Notes: a model not told the origin generated them from the sequence alone. A stretch of 54,373 nt of DNA from Prochlorococcus sp. AG-436-E22 (GCA_003212615.1 QCPG01000005.1:1-54373); one strand, 5' to 3'; shown: positions 26,946 through 36,092, counted from the stretch's first letter. Numbers and translations are program-made.

Positions 26946-27329
26946 TTATTTAACATGCCTAACACCATCAACAGGACGATACTCATCTCCAGTTAATTCT
27001 TCATATATAATTCCTGGCAATCCTGTATCGAACATTGTTTGCAACGCTTCCTTTAGCATAGGGTTCCATCCTCCAGTACTTACTTTCCCATGTCTTACTG
27101 TCCAATCCCAAGTTCCTTGTAGATCTCTCGGCATTCTCCCTTCTCTATCTCTTCTTGCAACTAAGTCTAAAGATTCCACTAAACCAACAATAATTGGATT
27201 TTTACCATAGGAAGGCGTCAGGCTTAGTTCTAGCCTAACAGGATCTTCTTTAACCATTTTCAACCGAAACCTTGGTGGCAGCTTAAGAGATCTTATAACC
27301 GCTGAGACAATTTTTGTTCTTAATTCCAA
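26946..27329 (-). CDS. Conserved cyanobacterial protein, unknown
   Basis: A 127-aa soluble, Arg-rich protein (LRTKIVSAVIRSLKLPPRFR..., DLVARRDREGRMPRDLQGTWDW) with a strongly ordered look and no motif I can name. It resembles a conserved cyanobacterial protein; function is unknown. It lies 69 nt upstream of hli on the same strand and 26 nt behind the DUF2973-like gene. Confidence 0.7.
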   Translation of the reverse strand: MELRTKIVSAVIRSLKLPPRFRLKMVKEDPVRLELSLTPSYGKNPIIVGLVESLDLVARRDREGRMPRDLQGTWDWTVRHGKVSTGGWNPMLKEALQTMFDTGLPGIIYEELTGDEYRPVDGVRHVK

Positions 27330-27355
27330 TTTTTTTACCTTTAATTTGACTTCAA

Positions 27356-27619
27356 TTAATCAGATGCTGAACCCTTTTCTTCTAGTGTCGAGTCATTATC
27401 ATTTGAAAATCGAACGGTTAGAAGTTCCTCTTCTGTAATATTTCCTGATTTATCAAGCAGCTCTGGATGTATTGTGTATTTTTTTTGTTTGAAATTTGAT
27501 TGATAAAAATGTTTTTTTTCTGGACTAGAAATACTCCACCCATTGGACATAACTTTAAAAGCTTTCCACACTAGATAAGTCAGCGCTGCAGAATATATAA
27601 TTGGAAACAAGATAGTCAT
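27356..27619 (-). CDS. DUF2973-like small membrane protein
   Basis: An 87-aa protein with one N-terminal helix (about 2-22) and a soluble part carrying HPELLDKSGNITEEELLTVRF. The last is the mark I remember for the cyanobacterial DUF2973 family, function unknown. It heads the minus-strand run DUF2973-like / 127-aa protein / hli, which may be one light-related transcription unit (inference). Confidence 0.72.
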   Translation of the reverse strand: MTILFPIIYSAALTYLVWKAFKVMSNGWSISSPEKKHFYQSNFKQKKYTIHPELLDKSGNITEEELLTVRFSNDNDSTLEEKGSASD

Positions 27620-27756
27620 TAAATTTTAAAATCAATATTAACTATGCTATTTATGATAACCTGAAAAAAAGTAAATTAGCTATTTTTAGGTTAATAAATT
27701 ATTCCTATATTAAATGAATTGTTTTTAGTAATCATATTAAAACTACACTAAATATT

Positions 27757-28920
27757 GTGTATTTATTAATCTATTCGAAGAACATAAGAAAATCAAAATT
27801 GAAAAGCTACAACCACAAGCATTTATTAATCTCCTCGTTAATTACAATGGGTATTATATACCCTACAAATGTAATATCCCAACAATTAACTAAACCAAAA
27901 ATTAATGAATTTAATATATCTTCAGAAAAATCTTTCATAACTAAAGCTGTAGAAAGAACAGGTTCTTCTGTAGTGACAATTGATACCCAAAGATATGTTA
28001 AAAAAAGAAAATTACCAAGAAATTCTCAAATATTTCTAGACCCATATTTTGAAAGATTTTTTGGATTAGATTTACCTAAAGAAAATCAGCCAAGGATAGA
28101 GCAAAGCCAAGGAAGTGGCTTTATATTCGCAGATGGACTTGTAATGACTAATGCTCATGTTGTAAATAGATCCGATAAAGTAATTGTTGGTTTAACAAAT
28201 GGCAAAAAATTAAAGGCAAAACTTATAGGGCAAGACTTTTTTACTGATTTAGCGGTATTGAAGATTGAAGGAACAGGGCCTTGGCCAAAAGCAAAATTGG
28301 GGGATTCCAACAAAATTAAGGTTGGTGATTGGGCTATCGCAGTTGGAAATCCATTTGGACTAGAAAACACAGTTACGCTTGGTATTATTAGTAATCTAAA
28401 TAGAAACGTCACTCAATTAGGAATATACGATAAAAAACTTGAACTAATTCAAACAGATGCTGCTATTAATCCTGGGAATTCTGGAGGTCCACTCTTGAAT
28501 AGCAATGGAGAAGTAATTGGTATTAATACCTTGATCAGATCAGGTCCAGGAGCGGGTTTAAGTTTCGCAATCCCAATAAATAAAGCTAAGGAAATTGCCT
28601 ATCAACTAATAAATCGTGGGAAAGTAATACATCCTATGATTGGGATCAGCCTAATAGATGAAAGTAATTCTGAAAGAAATAATACTGCCGTCAAAGTTGG
28701 TTATGTAGTACCAAATAGTCCAGCGGAAAAAAGTGGAATTATGGTAAATGACATAATAATAAAAGTGGGCAATAAAGATATTGAAACAGCATCAGACGTC
28801 ATAACCGCAATAAGTAAAAATGGTATTAATAAAAAAATAAATATATTATTGAAGCGTAGAAATAAATTTATTAGTTTACAAGTAATACCAACTGATATTA
28901 CTAATCTACAAAATAAATAA
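27757..28920 (+). CDS. HtrA/DegP-family serine protease
   Basis: Periplasmic or lumenal chaperone-protease of the Deg/Hho group. The N-terminal hydrophobic signal is at about 22-41. The triad is His134 (TNAHVV), Asp164 (FTDLAVL) and Ser242 (NPGNSGGP). A single PDZ domain occupies about 292-385, as in HhoA/HhoB/HtrA of cyanobacteria. It has 387 aa. Translation from GTG 27757 gives a positively charged leader; a later start is possible. It acts on misfolded proteins, in photosystem II repair among other roles. Confidence 0.92.
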   Translation: MYLLIYSKNIRKSKLKSYNHKHLLISSLITMGIIYPTNVISQQLTKPKINEFNISSEKSFITKAVERTGSSVVTIDTQRYVKKRKLPRNSQIFLDPYFERFFGLDLPKENQPRIEQSQGSGFIFADGLVMTNAHVVNRSDKVIVGLTNGKKLKAKLIGQDFFTDLAVLKIEGTGPWPKAKLGDSNKIKVGDWAIAVGNPFGLENTVTLGIISNLNRNVTQLGIYDKKLELIQTDAAINPGNSGGPLLNSNGEVIGINTLIRSGPGAGLSFAIPINKAKEIAYQLINRGKVIHPMIGISLIDESNSERNNTAVKVGYVVPNSPAEKSGIMVNDIIIKVGNKDIETASDVITAISKNGINKKINILLKRRNKFISLQVIPTDITNLQNK

Positions 28921-28925
28921 AAGTT

Positions 28926-29069
28926 TCAACCATCATTCTGTTTAAGTATTTCCACACACCTAGAAATACAATAACCATCGTTCAAATCACAAGTTGAAAT
29001 GCATTCAAAATAACTTTCAATAGGATCAGAAATTTGACACTGTTTTTCATGGAAATCATAATTTTTCAT
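28926..29069 (-). CDS. Small twin-CX3C cysteine protein
   Basis: A 47-aa ORF (MKNYDFHEKQCQ...) with five cysteines: C11, then C23-X3-C27 and C34-X3-C38, i.e. two CX3C pairs six residues apart. There is no signal peptide and no transmembrane helix. The spacing resembles a miniature helix-hairpin held by disulfides or a metal site. No family is recognised. It converges with the HtrA gene (stops 5 nt apart). The ordered cysteine pattern argues that it is a real gene. Confidence 0.65.
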   Translation of the reverse strand: MKNYDFHEKQCQISDPIESYFECISTCDLNDGYCISRCVEILKQNDG

Positions 29070-29208
29070 TTAAATTATTAAAACTTATTTTTGTAATTTT
29101 AAGATTAAACATGGACGGTAAACTATGTAAAGATAAATGAGTGATCTTGCCTAGCTAAATGTGAACTTTTTTAAAAGTAATCAAATTTTTTGCAAAAATA
29201 ATTATTGA

Positions 29209-30843
29209 TTAATTGCTAATTTTTTTGTTTTTTTTATTTTTTGCTAGAAAATATTCGTAATTACCATCATATGAAACTAACTTTGAATCTTTAATTTCGA
29301 CAATTCTATTTGCAACCTTTGAAATAAAATATCGATCATGAGAAATAATTAATAATGAACCTTTATAATTCTTAATTGCTAATTCTAAATTTTCTTTAGA
29401 TTGCAGATCCAAATGATTAGTTGGCTCATCCAATAGCAGAAAATTACTTGGATTAATAATCATCAGAGCTAATGCTAATCTTGCCTTTTCTCCACCACTG
29501 AGTTGTTTAATATATTTAAAAACAGTTTCATTTTGAAAGCCAAAACCTCCTAAAAATGTTCTTACTTTTTTTTGTGACCATTCTGGAGATTTATTACATA
29601 TCAAATCAATAACCCTTTCATCAAGTGAAAGTACTTCAGCTTGGTTCTGTTCATAATAGCTAGTTATTATATTATGTTTCCCAAGATTAATTTCTCCAAT
29701 TTCAGGAGATATTTTTTTCATAATAATTTTAAGCAATGTAGATTTACCACATCCATTTGGTCCTAATATTGCTATTTTCTCCCCAGAAGAAATATTTAAA
29801 TTCACATCTAAAAAAAGAATTTTATCCTCATAACTATGAGACAAATTCTTGATATTTAGAACTAATTTTCCTGAGCGAGGACAGTCTGGAAAACTAAAAG
29901 CAGGACTTTTTGCTTTAGCTCTAGGAGCATCAATTTTAGAAATCTTTTTTAATTGTTTTTCTCTACTCTTGGCTTGTGAACTTCTTGTTGCACTAGCTCT
30001 AAATCTATCTATATACTTCTTCTGGATTTCAATTTCTTTTTGTTGTAATTGATATGCTTTATTTTGTGATTCTTCATTTAAAGATTTCTGTTCAACAAAA
30101 AAAGAATAGTTCCCATTATATATTTCAGATATTCCTCTATCTATAAAAATTATTTTTTTACATAATTTGTCTAAAAAATATCTATCATGGCTAATTATAA
30201 TAATTGCAATCTTAAGAGAAGATAGATATTCTTCCAGCCAGAAAATAGTATCTAAATCTAAATGATTGGTTGGCTCATCAAGTAAAAGTAAATCAGGGTC
30301 TTGTAAGATTATTTTTCCAAGTGCAACTTTCATCTGCCAACCACCTGAAAAATTGCCAACTAATTTATCAGCATCTTGGATAGAAAAGCCTAGTTTTGGT
30401 AATATTTTTTCTACATCAGATTGCATTTTATAGCCACCTAAAGCTTCAAATTTTGCTTGATATTTTGCAAGTTGATTCACTAATTTTTCAAGTTCATCGG
30501 AATGTTTATTTATATCCAATAATTTCATTTTATTCTCAATTTCTAAAAGTTTAATAGCAACAATTTGTATATCTTTGAAAGAACTTTCTAATTCCTCTCT
30601 CACTGAACAATTCAAGTTACAATCTAACTCCTGTTTTAAATGGGCAATTTTAGGATTTCCCTCTTTGATGATCGTTCCACTTGTTTGATCTTCCTCTCCA
30701 ATTAAAATCTTAAATTGGGTTGATTTACCTGCACCATTAGAACCAACTAAGCCAACTTTTTCTCCTTTCTTAATCTCCCAAGTAATATTTTTTAAAACAA
30801 TATCTGTAGAATAAATTTTACTTACACCTTCAAATCTAATCAC
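29209..30843 (-). CDS. ABC-F family ATPase (ribosome-associated)
   Basis: Two ATPase domains in one 544-aa chain with no membrane part. The first has Walker A GSNGAGKST (34-42), signature FSGGWQMKVAL and LLLLDEPTNHLD; the second has [20 protein letters not shown] and LLLDEPTNHLD. The charged linker between them (about 240-320, Lys/Gln-rich) is the P-site tRNA-interaction motif of ABC-F proteins. This suggests a translation factor of the EttA/Uup/YheS type. Which subtype is not clear; an antibiotic-resistance role is not suggested. Confidence 0.9.
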   Translation of the reverse strand: MIRFEGVSKIYSTDIVLKNITWEIKKGEKVGLVGSNGAGKSTQFKILIGEEDQTSGTIIKEGNPKIAHLKQELDCNLNCSVREELESSFKDIQIVAIKLLEIENKMKLLDINKHSDELEKLVNQLAKYQAKFEALGGYKMQSDVEKILPKLGFSIQDADKLVGNFSGGWQMKVALGKIILQDPDLLLLDEPTNHLDLDTIFWLEEYLSSLKIAIIIISHDRYFLDKLCKKIIFIDRGISEIYNGNYSFFVEQKSLNEESQNKAYQLQQKEIEIQKKYIDRFRASATRSSQAKSREKQLKKISKIDAPRAKAKSPAFSFPDCPRSGKLVLNIKNLSHSYEDKILFLDVNLNISSGEKIAILGPNGCGKSTLLKIIMKKISPEIGEINLGKHNIITSYYEQNQAEVLSLDERVIDLICNKSPEWSQKKVRTFLGGFGFQNETVFKYIKQLSGGEKARLALALMIINPSNFLLLDEPTNHLDLQSKENLELAIKNYKGSLLIISHDRYFISKVANRIVEIKDSKLVSYDGNYEYFLAKNKKNKKISN

Positions 30844-30916
30844 TGTTTTTAAAATAGAATTTACAAAATCTGAGGCTTATTTACTAAAAAATAATTTTGT
30901 GGAATAAAATTGGATT

Positions 30917-31093
30917 ATGAAAAGAATAGAACAAATTGTAGTAATTTTCATAGCTGCAGCTCTTGCAATTCCAAGTTATTGGTTTTTTTGGACTTTAGCA
31001 GGTGGAGGTGGCTACAACAAAAGAATCAAACCCATGACGAATCAAAACAATGATTATTCGCAACCTTTTCCTAAAGACCTCCTCGAGCCTTAA
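30917..31093 (+). CDS. 58-aa single-helix membrane protein
   Basis: MKRIEQIVV... has one hydrophobic helix (about 5-30) ending in AGGGGYNKR, then a polar, proline-containing tail. It has a plausible start 74 nt after the divergent ABC-F start. Its last 23 nt overlap the convergent Nif11-like gene. It is a picocyanobacterial-type small membrane protein of unknown function; I cannot link it to a photosystem subunit. Confidence 0.6.
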   Translation: MKRIEQIVVIFIAAALAIPSYWFFWTLAGGGGYNKRIKPMTNQNNDYSQPFPKDLLEP

Positions 31094-31301
31094 CTAACCA
31101 CATTTTAGTTGCCTCATCGTCAATAGTATCCAAATATTCAATAACCTCTTCTTTAGTCACAGAAATATTTAACTCGTTGCCAATATCGCATATTTTATCT
31201 AAGGCTTTTTTGGGATTAGTCAAGGCCGTCATAAACAAACTTTGTTTCTTTTTAGAGTCGTTTGCTATTACCTTATAGAGCTTTTCAGCATTACTGGACA
31301 T
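31071..31301 (-). CDS. Nif11-like small protein (tentative)
   Basis: A 76-aa helical protein: LYKVIANDSKKKQSLFM, a linker, LNISVTKEEVIEYLDTID, and a C-terminus of KARGGL. The spacing of helices and the final Gly-Gly recall Nif11-type leader peptides that carry modified peptides in picocyanobacteria. Here almost nothing follows the Gly-Gly, so there is no core peptide, and no LanM-like enzyme is in the window. It could be a free-standing Nif11 protein or an unrelated small helical protein. Confidence 0.5.
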   Translation of the reverse strand: MSSNAEKLYKVIANDSKKKQSLFMTALTNPKKALDKICDIGNELNISVTKEEVIEYLDTIDDEATKMWLVKARGGL

Positions 31302-31336
31302 GTTTTAAAAAATCTATTTATTAATAGAGTATTACT

Positions 31337-31675
31337 TCAGGCTACATTTTGTTCATTATATTTATTAATAGATAAATCATTATCTGTATCTTTTATTTCT
31401 TTTGCTGATGCATCTGCCATACTTCTTGCATCTAAACATAAAACCTTTCTTAGTTTAGCAAAGTTAGCTGCATGAGATTTTCTACCATCTTTTTGCGCGT
31501 AATATTCAGACTGTTGCAGAATATGGTGAAGATGAGTCAACAAATATGGACTAATTACTGCTGAGACCAAAACATCACTATTTTCATTATCGTAAGAATC
31601 AGAATGTACTAATCTTTTTTTCTTTTTATCAATTATCGACCTTTTAGGTGAATCAAATTTTCTTGAATTTTTCAT
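31337..31675 (-). CDS. Conserved hypothetical protein
   Basis: A 112-aa basic protein. The N-terminus is Lys/Arg/Ser-rich and the helical core is ISPYLLTHLHHILQQSEYYAQKDGRKSHAANF followed by LRKVLCLDARSMADASA. I chose the ATG at 31675; upstream in-frame residues are hydrophobic and unlikely. It is transcribed away from the ribbon-helix-helix gene across a 118-nt region with inverted repeats. No function is recognised. Confidence 0.6.
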   Translation of the reverse strand: MKNSRKFDSPKRSIIDKKKKRLVHSDSYDNENSDVLVSAVISPYLLTHLHHILQQSEYYAQKDGRKSHAANFAKLRKVLCLDARSMADASAKEIKDTDNDLSINKYNEQNVA

Positions 31676-31726
31676 GGCAAAATAAAAACAATTAATTGAT
31701 AAAGGCATATATTTCCTTACTAATAA

Positions 31727-31784
31727 TATACACAAAGATACTACCCTTGACTAACTGTGTATACTAATAAGTAACAGTTACACA
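31727..31784. promoter_or_regulatory. Inverted repeats, possible operator
   Basis: TATACACA (31727-31734) and TGTGTATA (31756-31763) are perfect reverse complements with 21 nt between them. A third half-site, TTACACA (31778-31784), comes 9 nt before the ATG of the ribbon-helix-helix gene. Such repeated half-sites in a divergent promoter suit an autoregulating RHH dimer. The DNA-binding link is inferred. Confidence 0.4.
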
Positions 31785-31793
31785 TTTTGACTC

Positions 31794-32102
31794 ATGGCTA
31801 CCCGTCAAAACTCAACAAATGGGAAGCCTAAATCCCCGAGGATTCAAGTAGTTCTGCCAGAATTAATTTGTGAGCAACTAAATATTTTAGCCACTAATGA
31901 ATCAAGGACAGTTAGTAATATGGCAAAAGTATTAATACAAGAAGGGATAACAAAATACTTGGAGAACGAGGGTAGAGCACTCATCTCAGAAAATAATTCA
32001 AATACAGATAAATTTAGAGACGAACTTGAGAAACACGGCGTAAGAAAATTCAAAAGAGCTTCTCAAAGGATTAGATATTATAAAAAATCTGATGAAGAAT
32101 AA
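31794..32102 (+). CDS. Ribbon-helix-helix (CopG-like) DNA-binding protein
   Basis: A 102-aa protein with a basic N-terminus (about 1-18), the strand RIQVVLPELICEQL that would form the RHH beta ribbon, and helices NILATNESRTVSNMAKVLIQEGITKYL. The rest is charged and basic (KFKRASQRIRYYKK). It fits the RHH/CopG/Arc fold and is probably a transcription regulator. No toxin gene of an RHH antitoxin pair adjoins it. Its stop abuts the convergent trkA stop. Confidence 0.75.
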   Translation: MATRQNSTNGKPKSPRIQVVLPELICEQLNILATNESRTVSNMAKVLIQEGITKYLENEGRALISENNSNTDKFRDELEKHGVRKFKRASQRIRYYKKSDEE

Positions 32103-32807
32103 TTAATTTTGAGGCAATTTCTGTAAATCTGCAGTTTTCCCCATAACTACCAAAATATTTCCTCTCTCCAAAATATATTTTGCAGGAGGATTAACTGTTA
32201 ACTCTTCGGCCGGTCCTGCTGCTAGAACATTTACTAAATAATTTTTCCTCAAATTCAAATCTCTTAAAGATCTTCCTATGAATTCCTCAGGGACTGTTAT
32301 TTCATCTATACCAGTTTGGTTATCTAGTTCCAATCTTTCAATTAGATTTGGTCTCACTAGTTCTAAACCTAATCTTTCTCCTTGCATTCTGGACGGAAAG
32401 ACAACTTTATCTGCACCAACCCTTTTTAACATTTTTTCGTGCAAATCACTCGTAGCTCTTGCTATTACCCTTTTGACTTTACTACCTTCGCTATCCTTAG
32501 CAATAAGAGTTGTAGTTATACTCGCTTCAATAGGTTCACTGATACCTACTACAACAGTATTCATTTCAAGTATTCCAGATTCCTTCATAGACTCTTCATC
32601 AGTACAATCTACAACTCTAGCTTCTATCGAAGGCTCTAATTGTCTCAGATCATCAATAGCTTTTTCGGAATAATCTGCAGCTAAAACATCTGCACCATTA
32701 CTTATAAGTTCTCTACAAACAGCGGTTCCAAATCTTCCAACTCCAACAACTGCAAAAGTAAGAGTTTCTTTTGCTCTCTTTTCAGACCACTGCCACCAAT
32801 CAGCCAT
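32103..32807 (-). CDS. K+ transport regulatory subunit (RCK, KtrA/TrkA)
   Basis: Cytoplasmic NAD/ATP-binding gating subunit. The Rossmann motif is GVGRFGTAV (22-30), with DYSEKAIDDLRQL and VVDCTDEESMKESG of RCK_N, then an RCK_C domain (about 150-234) with EEFIGRSLRDLNLRKNYLVNVLA. It lies 18 nt behind its membrane partner (32826-34229) on the same strand, so the two form one channel operon. Confidence 0.9.
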   Translation of the reverse strand: MADWWQWSEKRAKETLTFAVVGVGRFGTAVCRELISNGADVLAADYSEKAIDDLRQLEPSIEARVVDCTDEESMKESGILEMNTVVVGISEPIEASITTTLIAKDSEGSKVKRVIARATSDLHEKMLKRVGADKVVFPSRMQGERLGLELVRPNLIERLELDNQTGIDEITVPEEFIGRSLRDLNLRKNYLVNVLAAGPAEELTVNPPAKYILERGNILVVMGKTADLQKLPQN

Positions 32808-32825
32808 AATAAAAGTCAGTCAATC

Positions 32826-34229
32826 CTAAACATAAAGATCAGCCCTAGGATAGCCAATCCTCTTTTGTCTATCTATTCTACTCTTATAAAGAGCCTGCCA
32901 AACTGCACTTAATAGCAAAAGGATACCAAGTCTGCCCACGAACATACCGACAATAAGAATAAATTGACCAAAATGATTTAATTTTGAAGTCAAACCAATG
33001 TCAAAACCAACTGTTGCAAATGCAGATATGCAAGTAAACAGAATTTCTAAGAATGTGAAAGATTCTTTTTTAACAAAAGTATTAGTTGTAGTTAACAGCA
33101 TTGCCATTAAAAGAACGAAAAGCAAAGATCCAACTGTAATGCCAACAGCCTTTAGAATAACTTTATCTGAAATCAATCTATTACTTATAATTACATCTTT
33201 CTGCCCTCTCAAAGTTGATCTAGTTGCAGCCATTAAAGCAATAAATGTAGTTGTTTTTATACCTCCACCAGTCCCTCCAGTACTTGCTCCAATAAACATA
33301 AGTGTCATTAATAACAAAAGGCCAGTATCTGAGATAGATTTCAAGGAAATGGGATAATTTGTAAAACCTGCAGTTCTTGCACTCACTGTTTCGAAAATTG
33401 ATGATAATAATCTTTCAAACAAATTCAAATCATTAAAAAATTGACTATTTAGCAATGATTCAATAATAAAGAATCCTAATGATCCAAATAATATTAGAGA
33501 TAAGCTTGTCCTAATGACTAATCTAGAATGGAGGCTCAATTTTTTATATGAAAGATTTTTTTTATTACTCCAAATATCATCAATAACCCGCCATCCCAGA
33601 CCACCCATGACGATAAGAAAAACAAATACAGTATTAACCAAAAAATTTGTTCTATAGCCTTGGAGACTATTAGACCATAAAGAAAAACCTGCATTGTTAT
33701 ATGCAGATATGCTATGAAAAATAGATGACCAAAGTCTTTCCCAATTATTTTGAATATCTACAAATCCAAAAGAATATAAAACAATTGCACCAAAAGATAT
33801 GATACAAGCTGCAGTTATTGCAATGCTTTGAAAAGTTCGACCAATTCCTCCTACTCCGAATTCATCCAGAGTCTTTCCTTTGTCTAATCTAGTTCTTAGC
33901 TTTGCCCCCTTTACAACAAAACCTTGTAAAAATGTCGTAATAGCCATTAATCCCAGACCACCTGATAGAAGCATAAAAGCCAAGAAAACTTGGCCAAAGA
34001 AATTTAAATCAACACCAATATCTATTATGGTTAAGCCAGTAACGGTTATAGCAGAAGTAGATGTAAAAAATGCTTCCCACAAACCAACCTTTGAAGATGA
34101 ACATAATGGGGAACTCAAAATTAAAGTCCCAAAGAAAATAATAAATAATCCTGTAACAATAGTAAATTGAGGTACAGAAAGTCTTCTGTATACATCTTTT
34201 AACTTATAAACATTACTTGTAAATTTCAC
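32826..34229 (-). CDS. K+ (Na+-coupled) channel subunit KtrB/TrkH family
   Basis: A 467-aa membrane protein of four fused helix-P-loop-helix units. All four selectivity filters carry glycine: TVTGLT, NNAGFS, RTAGFT and TVGFDI. That is what KtrB-type K+ transport needs. It is followed by its RCK subunit and preceded by an SLC13 carrier. The window shows no Na+/H+ antiporter. Na+ dependence is inferred from the family. Confidence 0.9.
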   Translation of the reverse strand: MKFTSNVYKLKDVYRRLSVPQFTIVTGLFIIFFGTLILSSPLCSSSKVGLWEAFFTSTSAITVTGLTIIDIGVDLNFFGQVFLAFMLLSGGLGLMAITTFLQGFVVKGAKLRTRLDKGKTLDEFGVGGIGRTFQSIAITAACIISFGAIVLYSFGFVDIQNNWERLWSSIFHSISAYNNAGFSLWSNSLQGYRTNFLVNTVFVFLIVMGGLGWRVIDDIWSNKKNLSYKKLSLHSRLVIRTSLSLILFGSLGFFIIESLLNSQFFNDLNLFERLLSSIFETVSARTAGFTNYPISLKSISDTGLLLLMTLMFIGASTGGTGGGIKTTTFIALMAATRSTLRGQKDVIISNRLISDKVILKAVGITVGSLLFVLLMAMLLTTTNTFVKKESFTFLEILFTCISAFATVGFDIGLTSKLNHFGQFILIVGMFVGRLGILLLLSAVWQALYKSRIDRQKRIGYPRADLYV

Positions 34230-34234
34230 GTTAT

Positions 34235-36043
34235 TTATCTGAAATTAAGAATTATCAATGCTGGCACTGTCAATGACATTATAAGCGTTAATCCAGCTCC
34301 GTATTTTGCGATATCAAAAAATCTATATCTTCCAGGACCATAAACCATTAAATTTGTTTGATAACCCATTGGAGTCAAGAAAGATTGACTTGCTCCGAAT
34401 AAAACAAGCATTATTAAAGCGCTCGGTGAAATTCCTAAAACATTTGAAAATTCAATAACTACAGGCAAAATTAAAGCAACTGAAGCAGCATTACTTATAA
34501 ATTGAGTAAGAATAACTGTCGATACAAATATTACGACTAGTGCAAAATACAGGGGCATTCCATTAAGAACAAAATTTAAATTGACAGCTATTAAATCTGC
34601 TAATCCTGTTACTTGCATAGCAACACTAAAACATGATAAAGATCCCAACAATAAAATAACGTCTAACCTAATTGATTTTTGGATTTCTGCAGGTCTTAAA
34701 CATCCAAACGCAACCATTGCAATAACTGCTAAAAGAACTGAACCTACTAATGGAATATTAGTAACCGAAGGCAAAACCACCATTCCTATAGCAATTGCAA
34801 TTGATATAGGTTTTTTTATTAAGACAGGTAAATCATCTTCGAATTGATCTAAAACAAGTAAATCATTACTAGCCTGCAAACCTCTTATTGAATCTAACGG
34901 AGCTTGCAATAATAAAACGTCTCCAGCCCTTAAAACAGCTTGGCCTAATCTCTCTTGAACAGTTTGTTGACCTCTTCTCAGAGCCAAAACTGTTGCATTA
35001 TGACGCTGCCTAAATCTTAATTCTCTCAAACTTGCACCAGCTAAAGTTGAGCCAGCTGGTAACAAGGCTTCAAAGGTTTTAGTACCTTCATCATCTGAGA
35101 AAACATTATTTCCGCTTAAAGATGGTTTTTTCTCTCCTAATAAAATGGTATGTTCCTGCTGCAGCCTAAATAAGTCTGCTCTTGTAACGCGGATTATTAA
35201 TCTATCATCCGGTTCAATCTTTCTATCTGCTAAAGGAGGAAGAATAACTTTGCCATTACGTTGTAACTCTAGAACATCAACGTCAAATCGTCTTTGCAAT
35301 CTACTATTTCTTACAGATTGTCCGACTAACTCTGACGAAGAGGGGATAGTAACTTCGGTAAAGTAAATATTCATATCTCCATTTTTAATAAAATCCTTAT
35401 CTCTTCCTCTATCTGGTAAAAGCATGTCAGAAACTAAAATCATATAGATAGTTCCTATCAGCCACACAGGAACTCCAATTGAAGTCAAACTAAATAATTC
35501 CAAAGCTCCATAACCTAATTGCTGACTAATATCACTTACAAGAAGATTTACTGAACTACCTAATAATGTAAGAGTTCCACCTAATAAAGTAGCAAAAGAA
35601 AGAGGTAATAAAACTTTAGATGGTGATATATTTCTGCGCTCGCACCAACCTTCAATCAAAGGTAACAAAGATGCTACTACTGGAGTATTAGGTACAATTC
35701 CAGATAATGGAGCAATCAAAAAAGCTATTAATGAAATTAATTTCCTTGGTGTTCTAATACTTTCTGAAGAAATCAATTCTCTCACTCTGTCTAAGGCACC
35801 ACTTTTAAATAATGCAGAGGAAACTGCAAATAAACCCATAAGAGTAATTAAAGAGGGACTACCAAATCCAGCTAAAGCTTTTTCAGGGGAAAGAACTCCC
35901 GTAGCTATAAATATTCCAACACATAACAAACCTGTCAATTCTGGCGCAATAGTATTTCTTATAAACAAAATTATTGACATTATTAAAACAACTACCGTTA
36001 TAAACGCATCATAATTATTACTAACAACTGCAATTAAATTCAT
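34235..36043 (-). CDS. SLC13-family carrier with two RCK_C domains
   Basis: A 602-aa integral membrane transporter. Membrane helices (e.g. IMSIILFIRNTIAPELTGLLCVGIFI, SGIVPNTPVVASLLP) flank a central cytoplasmic part with two RCK_C domains (about 230-300 and 325-395; ELVGQSVRNSRLQRRFDV, TLAGASLRELRFRQRHN). The mirrored SNAASVALILPVVIE is the second substrate/Na+ motif. Relatives carry sulfate or dicarboxylates with Na+. It is co-directional with the Ktr genes (5-nt gap) and near cysH, so Na+-sulfate uptake is my first guess. Confidence 0.85.
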   Translation of the reverse strand: MNLIAVVSNNYDAFITVVVLIMSIILFIRNTIAPELTGLLCVGIFIATGVLSPEKALAGFGSPSLITLMGLFAVSSALFKSGALDRVRELISSESIRTPRKLISLIAFLIAPLSGIVPNTPVVASLLPLIEGWCERRNISPSKVLLPLSFATLLGGTLTLLGSSVNLLVSDISQQLGYGALELFSLTSIGVPVWLIGTIYMILVSDMLLPDRGRDKDFIKNGDMNIYFTEVTIPSSSELVGQSVRNSRLQRRFDVDVLELQRNGKVILPPLADRKIEPDDRLIIRVTRADLFRLQQEHTILLGEKKPSLSGNNVFSDDEGTKTFEALLPAGSTLAGASLRELRFRQRHNATVLALRRGQQTVQERLGQAVLRAGDVLLLQAPLDSIRGLQASNDLLVLDQFEDDLPVLIKKPISIAIAIGMVVLPSVTNIPLVGSVLLAVIAMVAFGCLRPAEIQKSIRLDVILLLGSLSCFSVAMQVTGLADLIAVNLNFVLNGMPLYFALVVIFVSTVILTQFISNAASVALILPVVIEFSNVLGISPSALIMLVLFGASQSFLTPMGYQTNLMVYGPGRYRFFDIAKYGAGLTLIMSLTVPALIILNFR

Positions 36044-36092
36044 ATGAAACTTATTTAACTCAATATACCCAAAAACAATATTTCAAAAAAGT

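Noticed and set aside
30917-31301. RHH plus neighbouring gene as a toxin-antitoxin pair
   Set aside because: No RelE/ParE, HicA or PIN-type toxin features appear in any adjacent ORF, and the RHH gene is flanked by a divergent and a convergent gene.
31242-31475. 77-aa plus-strand ORF over the Nif11-like and 112-aa genes
   Set aside because: It is antisense to two better ORFs and its text is Leu/Phe/Ser filler.
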